From NCBI RefSeq assembly GCF_002154695.1, contig NZ_MTAV01000002.1, forward strand, positions 248,001-312,000: DNA of 64,000 nucleotides, written 5' to 3'. The position numbers and the translations under genes were made by a program. How positions within the stretch are numbered: position 1 is the stretch's first letter; each line of letters opens with the position of its first letter. The notes under the pieces were generated by a model, which was not told the origin of the DNA, made no database searches, and saw nothing but the letters and a program-made list of their open reading frames with translations. This DNA comes from Nostoc sp. T09. GTDB lineage: Bacteria > Cyanobacteriota > Cyanobacteriia > Cyanobacteriales > Nostocaceae. Positions 56,525 to 64,000 of the stretch are shown one piece after another.

Positions 56525-58093
56525 TTAATGTGTGACCAAGGCTTCTTGCTTAAGTTTTGCCCCAAAGTGTTGGATGAGTAAATCTTGTAAGACTGGCTGC
56601 AAGTCTTCGCAGGGAATGCCTTTAGTGACGCAAGTTCCCAAATGAGCATCTTTACCGACTTTACCGCCCATGTAGATGTCTACCCCTTCCAAGGTTTTGC
56701 CGTTCTTGCGGGTTTTAGTTCCCATCAAGCCAATGTCTGCAACTTGTGGTTGTCCGCAGGAGTTAGGGCAACCAGTCCAATGAATTCGCACAGGGCGAGT
56801 TAGGATTAACTCCGATTCCAAAGCTTGAATCATTGCCAAAGCACGGTTTTTAGTTTCAATGAGGGCAAAGTTGCAAAATTGTGCGCCTGTGCAAGAAACT
56901 AGCGATCGCGTCAGTAAACCAGGATCTACAGCAAACCTTTCTAATAAAGGTTCAGCTAAAAATGTTGCCAATCTTGATTCAGGAATATTCGGGATAATGA
57001 TGTTTTGTTCAACTGTTAGTCGAATTTCGCCACTGCCGTAAACCTCAGCCAAACGAGAAATTTCAAACATATCCCCCGCATACAACCGACCCACAGGAAT
57101 GTGCAAACCTACGTAGTTTAATCCTGGTTGTTTTTGCTTGTATACGCCGATATGGTCGCGTTTTTCCCAGTCGATTTCATCTTTTGGCGCTGCGGATAAA
57201 AATGACTTACCCAAACGCTTTTCTACTTCCAAGCGGAATTTTGCTAAACCCCACTCGTCAATCAACCACATCAAGCGAGATTTCTGGCGATTAGCACGTA
57301 AGCCGTGGTCACGAAAAACTTCCACAATCGCTCTACACACTGCAACCACATCTTCAGGAGGCACCCACGCATTCAAGGGGATCGCCGCCTCACAACGTTT
57401 ACCTGAGAAAAAGCCACCGACGAGGATGTTGAAACCGAAAACTTTTTGCGCCCCTACTTCCTTAAAGGCTGGAACAAAAGCCAGGTCGTTGATTTCGGCG
57501 TGAACTGAATTGTCCCGTCCACCAGTAATTGCAATGTTAAATTTGCGCGGAAGGTTAGTAAACTCTGGATTACCTTCGCCTTTGTTGGTTAACATATCCT
57601 GAATTTGTTGCACCAACTCTCGCGTATCAAACAACTCATCCGCATCTAACCCCGCTATTGGGTCGCCTGTAATATTGCGGATGTTGTCCATCCCCGATTG
57701 GATGGTGGTTAAACCCACTGCATGAAATCTATTAAAGATATCAGGCAAGTCTTCAATGGCGATCCCTCGCAGTTGGATATTTTGCCTAGTGGTAATATCG
57801 GCGCTGCCATCATCACCGTAACGCTGTACCACTTCTGCCAAAGTACCCATCTGGGCACTGGTGATAATTCCGTTAGGTATCCGCATCCGCATCATAAACT
57901 TACCAGGGGTAACTGGGCGAAAAAATACACCCACCCACTTGAGCCGATGATCGCGGTCTGTTTCATCCATTGCTTCCCAGCCTAAGGAGGCAAATTTTTC
58001 GATTTCTTCCTTAATGACAAGTCCGTCTTTTTCTGCCTTGAATTTCTCGAACTTGTTGAGGCTGGCTGTAGTGGTAGTTGCTGTGTCTGTCAT
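56525..58093 (-). CDS. nirA: Ferredoxin-nitrite reductase
   Basis: A 522-residue siroheme/4Fe-4S enzyme reducing nitrite to ammonium with six electrons from ferredoxin. TTRQNIQLRGIAIEDLP and the cysteine motifs SCTGAQFCNFA and GCPNSCGQPQ that bind the cluster and siroheme are present. The ATG before TDTATTTTASLNKFEKFK is the start; upstream in-frame codons run into untranslated leader. First gene of the operon, about 230 bases downstream of an NtcA promoter. Confidence 0.96.
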   Translation of the reverse strand: MTDTATTTTASLNKFEKFKAEKDGLVIKEEIEKFASLGWEAMDETDRDHRLKWVGVFFRPVTPGKFMMRMRIPNGIITSAQMGTLAEVVQRYGDDGSADITTRQNIQLRGIAIEDLPDIFNRFHAVGLTTIQSGMDNIRNITGDPIAGLDADELFDTRELVQQIQDMLTNKGEGNPEFTNLPRKFNIAITGGRDNSVHAEINDLAFVPAFKEVGAQKVFGFNILVGGFFSGKRCEAAIPLNAWVPPEDVVAVCRAIVEVFRDHGLRANRQKSRLMWLIDEWGLAKFRLEVEKRLGKSFLSAAPKDEIDWEKRDHIGVYKQKQPGLNYVGLHIPVGRLYAGDMFEISRLAEVYGSGEIRLTVEQNIIIPNIPESRLATFLAEPLLERFAVDPGLLTRSLVSCTGAQFCNFALIETKNRALAMIQALESELILTRPVRIHWTGCPNSCGQPQVADIGLMGTKTRKNGKTLEGVDIYMGGKVGKDAHLGTCVTKGIPCEDLQPVLQDLLIQHFGAKLKQEALVTH

Positions 58094-58321
58094 GAGCTGA
58101 CTCTCATTGCAAATTTTTAATCCCGGAGAACCTCTAGAGTTATTGCCCAGTATCAATTAACCCGTAGTTCGATGATTTCTTTTGTCTACTAGGGCAAATG
58201 CATTCATAATGTATATTTGGTGCTGAAATTATTGCTTCAGGAAAAATATTTCCGTGTATCCATTTGGGAAATGTGTAAGGCCTGTTGTGGTACTGAAAGT
58301 GTAACGATTTACATACTCTTA

Positions 58322-58363
58322 AGATTAAAGGCGGATTTTCGCTAAAATCGTATAAATCGCTAC
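58322..58363 (-). promoter_or_regulatory. NtcA-activated nirA promoter
   Basis: GTATAAATCGCTAC (58350-58363; GTAGCGATTTATAC on the minus strand) is a GTA-N8-TAC box. A -10 hexamer TAATCT (58322-58327, minus strand) follows after exactly 22 bp, the canonical class II NtcA layout. It drives nirA-nrtABCD. Because the box is a palindrome about 140 bp from the divergent Rieske gene, it might also influence that gene. In the gap 58094-58503 nothing else stands out. Confidence 0.82.
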
Positions 58364-58503
58364 GAAATTTTAGGTTACTGTCCAAAAATGTATTACTATG
58401 ATGCAATTTCTGCATTAGATGCTTTCCTAAAGTGACATAAATCCCTTGAGAAAGGCGATCGCTGTTAATCCAAACTGGAAAGTTATTTGAGATAAAGTAG
58501 CCT

Positions 58504-58929
58504 ATGAAACGTCGTGACTTCATTAGTTGGGTTGGTTTAGGCTGGATAGCAAGTTCTTTACCGATAGCAATTGCTGCTTGTTCTTCCGAGACAACAACAC
58601 CAAAACCAACATCTTCTGCATCTGGAGATTGGCAAAAGGTTGGCACTTCAGCAGAATTAGATAAGACTGGTCAGTTGGTTGCTAATGACTCACCTGTTGG
58701 GTCTGTCTTGGTAGTGGGTAAATCTGAAAATCTAATTGCTGTTGACCCTACCTGTACTCATAAAGGTTGCACGGTGGCATGGAAAGACCAAGCTAAAAAA
58801 TTCGCTTGTCCCTGTCATGGCTCAGAATTTGGGACTGATGGTAAGGTAGTCAAAGGTCCAGCTGAGAAACCGCTCAAAACTTATGCTGCTAAAATTGAGG
58901 GCGACTCTGTAGTGGTGAAGCAAAGCTAG
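58504..58929 (+). CDS. Exported Rieske [2Fe-2S] protein
   Basis: A 141-residue protein. The N-terminus has a twin-arginine-type signal (KRRDFISWVGLGWIASSLPI) and a lipobox-like end (AIAAC), so it is likely a folded lipoprotein exported by Tat. The cluster ligands are intact: CTHKGC (Cys and His) and CPCHGSEF (Cys and His). It is a small, single-domain Rieske protein, not the full cytochrome b6f subunit (no long transmembrane N-terminus). Partner unknown. It is divergent from nirA, sharing a 410-base gap with the NtcA site. Confidence 0.88.
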   Translation: MKRRDFISWVGLGWIASSLPIAIAACSSETTTPKPTSSASGDWQKVGTSAELDKTGQLVANDSPVGSVLVVGKSENLIAVDPTCTHKGCTVAWKDQAKKFACPCHGSEFGTDGKVVKGPAEKPLKTYAAKIEGDSVVVKQS

Positions 58930-59259
58930 TGGTTCATCGCAAAGGAGTCAATACTTGTAGTGGTGGTATTTGGAAAGCCTAGCAAAACCCCTTTCGTGAG
59001 AATCTTTCGAGTCGCACATCGTAAAGATATTTATAGGATTTTTCCTTAATCTGTAACTCACTCCTTTACAATCTGCTGTAAGTGATACCTCGCTAAATAC
59101 CAGCCTTGATGTGATAATCGCTCAATTAGCTTTGATATACTTGGGTTTTGAACTGGCGAACAATCAAAACAACATAAAAGCAGCCAGCAGGTTTAATGCG
59201 TCCGTCGGTAGTAGGCTATGAGAAGATTCAAATTAGCAGTGTAGGGGTTTCTCTGGATC
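58930..59259. other. Intergenic, nothing specific seen
   Basis: About 330 bases between the Rieske and HEAT-repeat genes. No strong hairpin, repeat or frame is apparent. Confidence 0.4.
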
Positions 59260-60558
59260 GTGAATAACATCAACCAGCTTTTGGTGCAGGCACAGGTAGC
59301 AAATGATGCAGCTGATTGGTCATCGTTGATTCAATATTTACAAAAGTTGATTCTGAAACAAGACCCTACACATCCAGAAATAGTGAAGCATCGAGAGCAA
59401 ATGCTGGAATTAGCACTCTCGATTTTAGAACTGGGAGATTTTCAACAGCGCTGGGAAATTACCAAAATTTTTATCCAGTTGGGGAATATTGCTATCCCGC
59501 GATTAATTGAAATCTTAGAAGATGAAGACGCAGATGAAGAAGTTCGCTGGTATGCAGCACGGATATTAGGAGAGTTTAAGCACCCGGATACGATCGCTCC
59601 TTTAGTGCAGTTGTTAAAAAGTAGCCACAGTCAAGAACTTAAGGCAATGGCAGCCACAGCATTAGGGGAAATGGATACTAGAGCGATCGCAGCACTTTCG
59701 GAACTTTTAAGTGATGATCATACACGGCTTTTGGCTGTGCGATCGCTCTCTTACATCCGGCGAACTGAGGTAATTGCGCCTTTATTGAGTGTGGTACAAG
59801 ATCCCCAGGCCGCAGTCAGAGCCGCAGCAATTGCAGCCCTCAGCAGTTTCCATGATCAACGTGTACCCCCTTTGTTAATCGAGGCTTTAGACGATTTTGC
59901 TACTCCAGTGAGACTCGCCGCAGTGCAGGGTTTAGGTTTTCGCTCTGATTTATGCGAAACATTAGATTTGGTAACCCAACTCCAATCCAGACTTGATGAC
60001 TTGAACGAAGACGTTGCTTGTGCAGCAGCAATTGCTCTGGCTCGCATGGGTGGTGACAATGCTGCTAAGTTCTTATTTGAGGGACTGATTTCACCCAATA
60101 AATCAATAAAATTGCAATTGGAAACCATTCGCTCCCTTAGCTGGTTAGGGACGCATTCTAGTTTGGAATATCTCCAACAAGCACTCAATCAAATCACCTC
60201 AGAAACACTGTGGCAGGAAATTGTCACAGTTTTAGGAAGAGTACAACAGCCCGAACTAACTCCAATAGCTACAGAAATTTTGCTGAAAATGCTGCAATCA
60301 AAGCATCCAGCCACAGAAATTGCCAATATTAAAAGTGCGATCGCTCTGTCTTTAGGCCAGTTAGGTCAGATACAGGCAATTGATCCCTTAATTTTACTAC
60401 TGGCAGATCCAAATAAATCGGTGAGACTGCACGCGATCGCTGCGCTCAAGAATCTAGCACCGGACGCTGCATACCAACAGTTGCAACAGTTAGCACAAGA
60501 CACCACACTCACACTCGACTTGCAACAAGGAATAGCGATCGCCTTAACAGAATGGTGA
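59260..60558 (+). CDS. HEAT-repeat protein
   Basis: A 432-residue soluble helical protein made mostly of HEAT/PBS-lyase-type repeats of about 31 residues (EVRWYAARILGEFKHPDTIA, AVRAAAIAALSSFHDQRVPP, VRLAAVQGLGFRSD, SVRLHAIAALKNLAPDAAYQ). Such scaffolds mediate protein binding; some cyanobacterial members are phycobilin lyases or their relatives, but no specific evidence ties this one to bilins. It begins at a GTG (NNINQLLVQAQV) without a strong ribosome binding site. Stand-alone on the plus strand. Confidence 0.82.
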   Translation: MNNINQLLVQAQVANDAADWSSLIQYLQKLILKQDPTHPEIVKHREQMLELALSILELGDFQQRWEITKIFIQLGNIAIPRLIEILEDEDADEEVRWYAARILGEFKHPDTIAPLVQLLKSSHSQELKAMAATALGEMDTRAIAALSELLSDDHTRLLAVRSLSYIRRTEVIAPLLSVVQDPQAAVRAAAIAALSSFHDQRVPPLLIEALDDFATPVRLAAVQGLGFRSDLCETLDLVTQLQSRLDDLNEDVACAAAIALARMGGDNAAKFLFEGLISPNKSIKLQLETIRSLSWLGTHSSLEYLQQALNQITSETLWQEIVTVLGRVQQPELTPIATEILLKMLQSKHPATEIANIKSAIALSLGQLGQIQAIDPLILLLADPNKSVRLHAIAALKNLAPDAAYQQLQQLAQDTTLTLDLQQGIAIALTEW

Positions 60559-61094
60559 TCATCTCCAAGTCGATAAGGCTAGTGGTTCAGATCATTAATT
60601 TTCAGAGGCTGTGAGATTCCCGGAGGGTAGAAGTCGGGAATCCGATCAACCTAATCATTATAGGTATAAATTCCCAAGCTAGCTAACAAGCATCAAAACC
60701 GGAGATGCTAATTTTGCTGTTGGAAGTGATAAACTGATGTCTGTAAAACCGCTTGTTAAAAAAATTCTAAATTTATTAACAATTACATAGTTTTTTTGCT
60801 TTTTTTACTAACAAAAACATCGCCAAAACTGAATTTTAATTTTGACGCTTTCTTGAATAATCTAAAGGCGGTTACAGAAATCGATTAAAACCAACTGAGA
60901 ACAATTAAACATTTCTAATTTCTTTAATCATGCATCCTGGCATAGTCGGGTAATAAATCAATTCAGCTCATTAATTTAAGATGGCTGAAATACTTTAAAT
61001 CTAATTTTTGTAAGCATACGTAATATTAGACAATATCAAATCTAGAAACTGGATTGCAGCTAGTCGTTAAAAGCCAACACAAGAGGGAGGGATT
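60559..61094. other. Intergenic with stable hairpin
   Basis: GATTCCCG (60615-60622) and CGGGAATC (60635-60642) form a perfect 8-bp stem about 55 bases after the HEAT gene, possibly its terminator though no T-run follows. The rest is AT-rich. GAGGGAGGGATT just before 61095 is a strong ribosome binding site for the kinase. Confidence 0.4.
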
Positions 61095-64000
61095 ATGTCA
61101 TTTACCATCCAAAATAATCATGAATTTAGCCCTCAGCTACTTCATTTACCAAGTTTAAAGGATTGTATAGACTACTCTCCCTTGACGGTTACCGCAAATA
61201 TTGCGGTAGTCGATGCCATTGTCTTGATGAGTCAGCACCGAACCAGTAGTGCCTTTGTAGTTGAAGAGTCCCAGGTACTAGGAACTTTTACAGAAAGAGA
61301 TGTAGTTAGACTAACTGCCTCTGGAGTTAATCTATCTGGGGTGAAAATTGCAGAAGTAATGACGCGTCAAGTTCTTACCCTGAAGCAATCTGATGCTCAG
61401 GATCTCTTCAGTGTCGTGTCGCTATTACATCAGCATCAGATTCGCCATCTACCTGTATTGAATGACAATGGTCAATTGATCGGTAAAATTACACCTGAGA
61501 CTATTCGTCAAGCGCTGCAACCTGCCAATTTCCTGAAGCTGCGATATGTTAACGAGCTGATGACTACACAGATTATTCATGCGCCGCGAACTGCAACTGT
61601 GCTGAACATAGCCAGACTTATGGCTGAACATCAAGTTAGTTGTGTGGTGATAGTGGAAGAGGCAGAAGAACAGTTGGGCACCCATGCTCTCCTACTTCCT
61701 GTAGGAATTATTACCGAGCGAGACATTTTGCAATTTCAGGTATTGGGTTTAGATCTAGCGCAAATCCAGACGGAAAGCGTGATGAGTACACCCTTATTTT
61801 GCCTGAGTCCCAAAGATTCCCTATTAGTTGCCCATCAAGAAATGCAGCATCGCCATGTGCGGCGATTAGTTGTGGCTGGGGAGCAAGGGGAATTGCTAGG
61901 AATTGTCACTCAAACAAGCTTTTTGCAGGTTCTTGAACGCTTAGAAATGTCTGCTGTAATTGCCGCACTCCAACAACAGGTAGAACAACAGACAGATGAA
62001 TTGAGAAAAGCCAACAAGCATTTACAGCAAGAGATTGTGCAACGCCAGCAAGTGGAGGAGGAGTTACGCCGAGTTACTGATGAGTTAGAAAAACGAGTAG
62101 CGGAACGTACCATTGAACTTTCCCAAGCTAATGCACTTTTGCAACAAGAAATTAGCGATCGCGAACTTGGATTTCGGGAACTCCAGCAGACAGAATCTGC
62201 ACTAAGAACTAGCGAGTTGCAACTGCGAGCATTATTTAATGGGGCGAATGACGCAATGGTGATTGCGGATGATGAAGGTAGGTATGTAGACGCTAACCCC
62301 GCCGCCGCGCGACTTTTTGGCTTATCAACGACAGATCTGTTAGGTCGCACTATTGTAGAATTTGCCGAGCCTGGTTTTGATTTCGTCAAAGCATGGCAAG
62401 AATTTCAAGTAAGTGGGCAAAAGACTGGAGAATTTCGCCTTCTACGTCCCGATGGTACTATCTGCGAGGTGGAATATGGGGCTACGGCTAACTTTCTGCC
62501 TCACCGCCATCTCTCAATTTTGCGAGACATTAGCGATCGCAACCAGCACACAGAACAGCAGCGACTAGTGACAGCAATTGCCCAGCGTATCCGCGCCTCT
62601 TTGAACTTGGACGAGGTTTTAAATACCACTGTGGCTGAAGTGCGCCAGTTTCTCCAGGCTGACCGAGTTTTTATTTATCGCTTTCAACCAGACTACAGTG
62701 GCACGATAGTAGTGGAAGCTATTGGTAAAGGTTGGATTTCTGCTCTAAATGCCAAAGTTGCAGATACTTATTTTATGGAAACTCGCGGCGAGGAATACAG
62801 ACAGGGCCGTATTCAAGCTGTACCAGATATTTATACAGCAGGTCTTACCCAATGTCACTGCGATATACTTGCTCAATTTCAGGTGAGAGCAAACTTAGCA
62901 GTCCCGATATTGCAAGGAGAACATTTGTGGGGATTGTTAGTGGTTAACCAATGTTCTGCACCCCGATTGTGGCAGCAGTGGGAAATAGATTTAATGAATC
63001 AATTGTCAACTCAGGTAGGCATTGCCATCCAGCAATCGGAGCTGTATCAGAAAATACAAGCTGAACTAATCGAGCGCAGGCAAACAGAAGAGGCATTACG
63101 CAAGAGTGAAGCGCAACTGAAGTTAGCCTTGGAAGCTGCCCAAACAGGAATTTGGGATTGGAACATTCTGGATAACAAGATTACTTGGTCTAAGAACTTG
63201 CCTGCGATGTTTGGTCTTCCCCCAGATAAGTTTGATGGGGCTTATGAAACCTTTATCAATCAAGTTCATCCACAAGACCGAGAATTCGTGAGTAACGCAG
63301 TCATGCGATCAATGCAAGAGGGAGCAACCTACGACATCGAATTCCGGATTGTCTTCCCCGATGGTAACATTCGCTGGGCAGCCACTAAAGGTCAAGTTTT
63401 TTACGACAAAACTGGCAAAGCTGTACGAATGATTGGGGTAGATATGGACATTAGCGATCGCAAGCAAGCGGAACAGAAAATCCGCGAACAAGCTGCTTTG
63501 CTTGATATCGCTACCGATGCAATCATAGTCCGCAATTTATCACACAAAATCTTATTTTGGAACAGAGGAGCCGAACGCTTATATGGTTGGTCAGCAGAGG
63601 AAGCATTAGGAAAAAATGCCAATGAGTTAGTGTACAAAAAAATCCCTCCACAATTTGCAGAGATTTTTACGACTGTTGTTGAGCAAGGCGAGTGGCATGG
63701 TGAATTGCATCAAGTCACAAAACATGGTGTGGATATCATCGTTCAAGGGCGTTGGACACTGGTGCGCGATGAAACCGGAAATCCCAAATCAATCTTGATT
63801 GTTAACACTGACATCACCGAGAAAAAACAACTTGAAGCTCAATTTCTCCGTGCCCAGCGCTTAGAGAGTCTCGGCACCCTCGCCAGTGGCATTGCCCACG
63901 ATCTCAACAATATTCTTACGCCTATTCTTACTTCATCTCAATTGTTGGTGCTCAAACTCAGCAATCTCGATCCACGAAATCAACAATTATTGAAAATAAT
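61095..64000 (+). CDS. CBS-PAS-GAF-PAS sensor histidine kinase, 3' end beyond window
   Basis: At least 968 residues. Four CBS repeats fill about 20-285 (TVTANIAVVDAIVLMSQHRT, GTFTERDVVRLTA, VGIITERDIL). A coiled coil (about 290-370) is followed by a PAS domain (LRALFNGANDAMVIADDEGR). A GAF domain (about 495-650) ends with TAGLTQCHCDILAQFQ: Cys587-His588 matches the bilin-binding Cys-His of cyanobacteriochromes, and the DxCF position reads DTYF. Two further PAS domains lead to the H-box GIAHDLNNILTPI (His935). The ATPase domain lies outside the window. CBS domains bind adenine nucleotides, so it may combine energy and light inputs; that part is inference. Confidence 0.88.
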   Translation, partial: MSFTIQNNHEFSPQLLHLPSLKDCIDYSPLTVTANIAVVDAIVLMSQHRTSSAFVVEESQVLGTFTERDVVRLTASGVNLSGVKIAEVMTRQVLTLKQSDAQDLFSVVSLLHQHQIRHLPVLNDNGQLIGKITPETIRQALQPANFLKLRYVNELMTTQIIHAPRTATVLNIARLMAEHQVSCVVIVEEAEEQLGTHALLLPVGIITERDILQFQVLGLDLAQIQTESVMSTPLFCLSPKDSLLVAHQEMQHRHVRRLVVAGEQGELLGIVTQTSFLQVLERLEMSAVIAALQQQVEQQTDELRKANKHLQQEIVQRQQVEEELRRVTDELEKRVAERTIELSQANALLQQEISDRELGFRELQQTESALRTSELQLRALFNGANDAMVIADDEGRYVDANPAAARLFGLSTTDLLGRTIVEFAEPGFDFVKAWQEFQVSGQKTGEFRLLRPDGTICEVEYGATANFLPHRHLSILRDISDRNQHTEQQRLVTAIAQRIRASLNLDEVLNTTVAEVRQFLQADRVFIYRFQPDYSGTIVVEAIGKGWISALNAKVADTYFMETRGEEYRQGRIQAVPDIYTAGLTQCHCDILAQFQVRANLAVPILQGEHLWGLLVVNQCSAPRLWQQWEIDLMNQLSTQVGIAIQQSELYQKIQAELIERRQTEEALRKSEAQLKLALEAAQTGIWDWNILDNKITWSKNLPAMFGLPPDKFDGAYETFINQVHPQDREFVSNAVMRSMQEGATYDIEFRIVFPDGNIRWAATKGQVFYDKTGKAVRMIGVDMDISDRKQAEQKIREQAALLDIATDAIIVRNLSHKILFWNRGAERLYGWSAEEALGKNANELVYKKIPPQFAEIFTTVVEQGEWHGELHQVTKHGVDIIVQGRWTLVRDETGNPKSILIVNTDITEKKQLEAQFLRAQRLESLGTLASGIAHDLNNILTPILTSSQLLVLKLSNLDPRNQQLLKI

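Noticed and set aside
58140-58646. A 168-codon minus-strand frame upstream of nirA.
   Set aside because: It overlaps the Rieske start and the NtcA promoter and has no protein-family features.

Overview
The window looks like chromosomal DNA of a filamentous, heterocyst-type cyanobacterium close to Nostoc/Anabaena. Evidence seen in the sequence: the HIP1 octamer GCGATCGC is everywhere; short tandemly repeated heptamers sit between genes; there are NdhM of the photosynthetic NDH-1 complex, ferredoxin-dependent nitrate and nitrite reductases, NtcA-type promoters, Uma2 nucleases and many palindromic dispersed repeats. No rRNA or tRNA gene was seen.

Layout. 1-2094: FUSC-type membrane protein cut by the window edge. 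2745-5366: two TIR-domain genes bracketed by copies of one repeat family, followed by a decayed MazEF-like remnant. 6020-10088: saccharopine-dehydrogenase-like enzyme, a 140-bp MITE, DUF3598 protein, ftsX, peptide deformylase and a small membrane protein. 10159-13731: a large NB-ARC/WD40 STAND protein, followed by two small membrane-associated proteins. 15075-22909: RecB/Cas4-like nuclease, GNAT, RecJ (carrying repeat-derived inserts), a Cache-HAMP nucleotide cyclase and Uma2. 22981-27187: a 21-bp tandem repeat array, a CHAT/NB-ARC/TPR protein and its EACC1-like partner. 27378-31755: YdcF, a C-terminal processing protease, a GT2 and a NarL-type response regulator. 31756-34267: repeat-rich, gene-poor DNA. 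34268: ndhM. 35557-45142: an island with a PP2C phosphatase, a caspase-like protein, a CHAT-FHA protein, an unknown protein and an FHA-PrsW membrane protease. 45860-58093: the nitrate assimilation cluster (narM-like, psiE-like, narB, nrtP, nrtD, nrtC, nrtB, nrtA, nirA), all on the minus strand. 58504-60558: Rieske protein and HEAT-repeat protein. 61095-end: a CBS/PAS/GAF histidine kinase cut by the window edge.

How the genes work together. The best-understood unit is nitrate assimilation: NirA and NrtABCD appear to be one operon behind a near-ideal NtcA promoter (GTA-N8-TAC, 22 bp, TAATCT). NrtP and NarB follow behind a second NtcA-type promoter. An ABC importer and an MFS importer for nitrate therefore lie next to each other.

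The most unusual aspect is the density of predicted immunity or regulated-cell-death proteins: two TIR proteins, a STAND-WD40, a CHAT-STAND-TPR with EACC1, and the PP2C/caspase/CHAT-FHA/FHA-PrsW island. Links between them are visible. A helical repeat module is shared by the TIR-TPR protein and the caspase, and an almost duplicated membrane anchor plus C-terminal domain is shared by the phosphatase and the caspase. I infer that the island is a phosphorylation-gated protease system. That is a hypothesis, not something the sequence proves.
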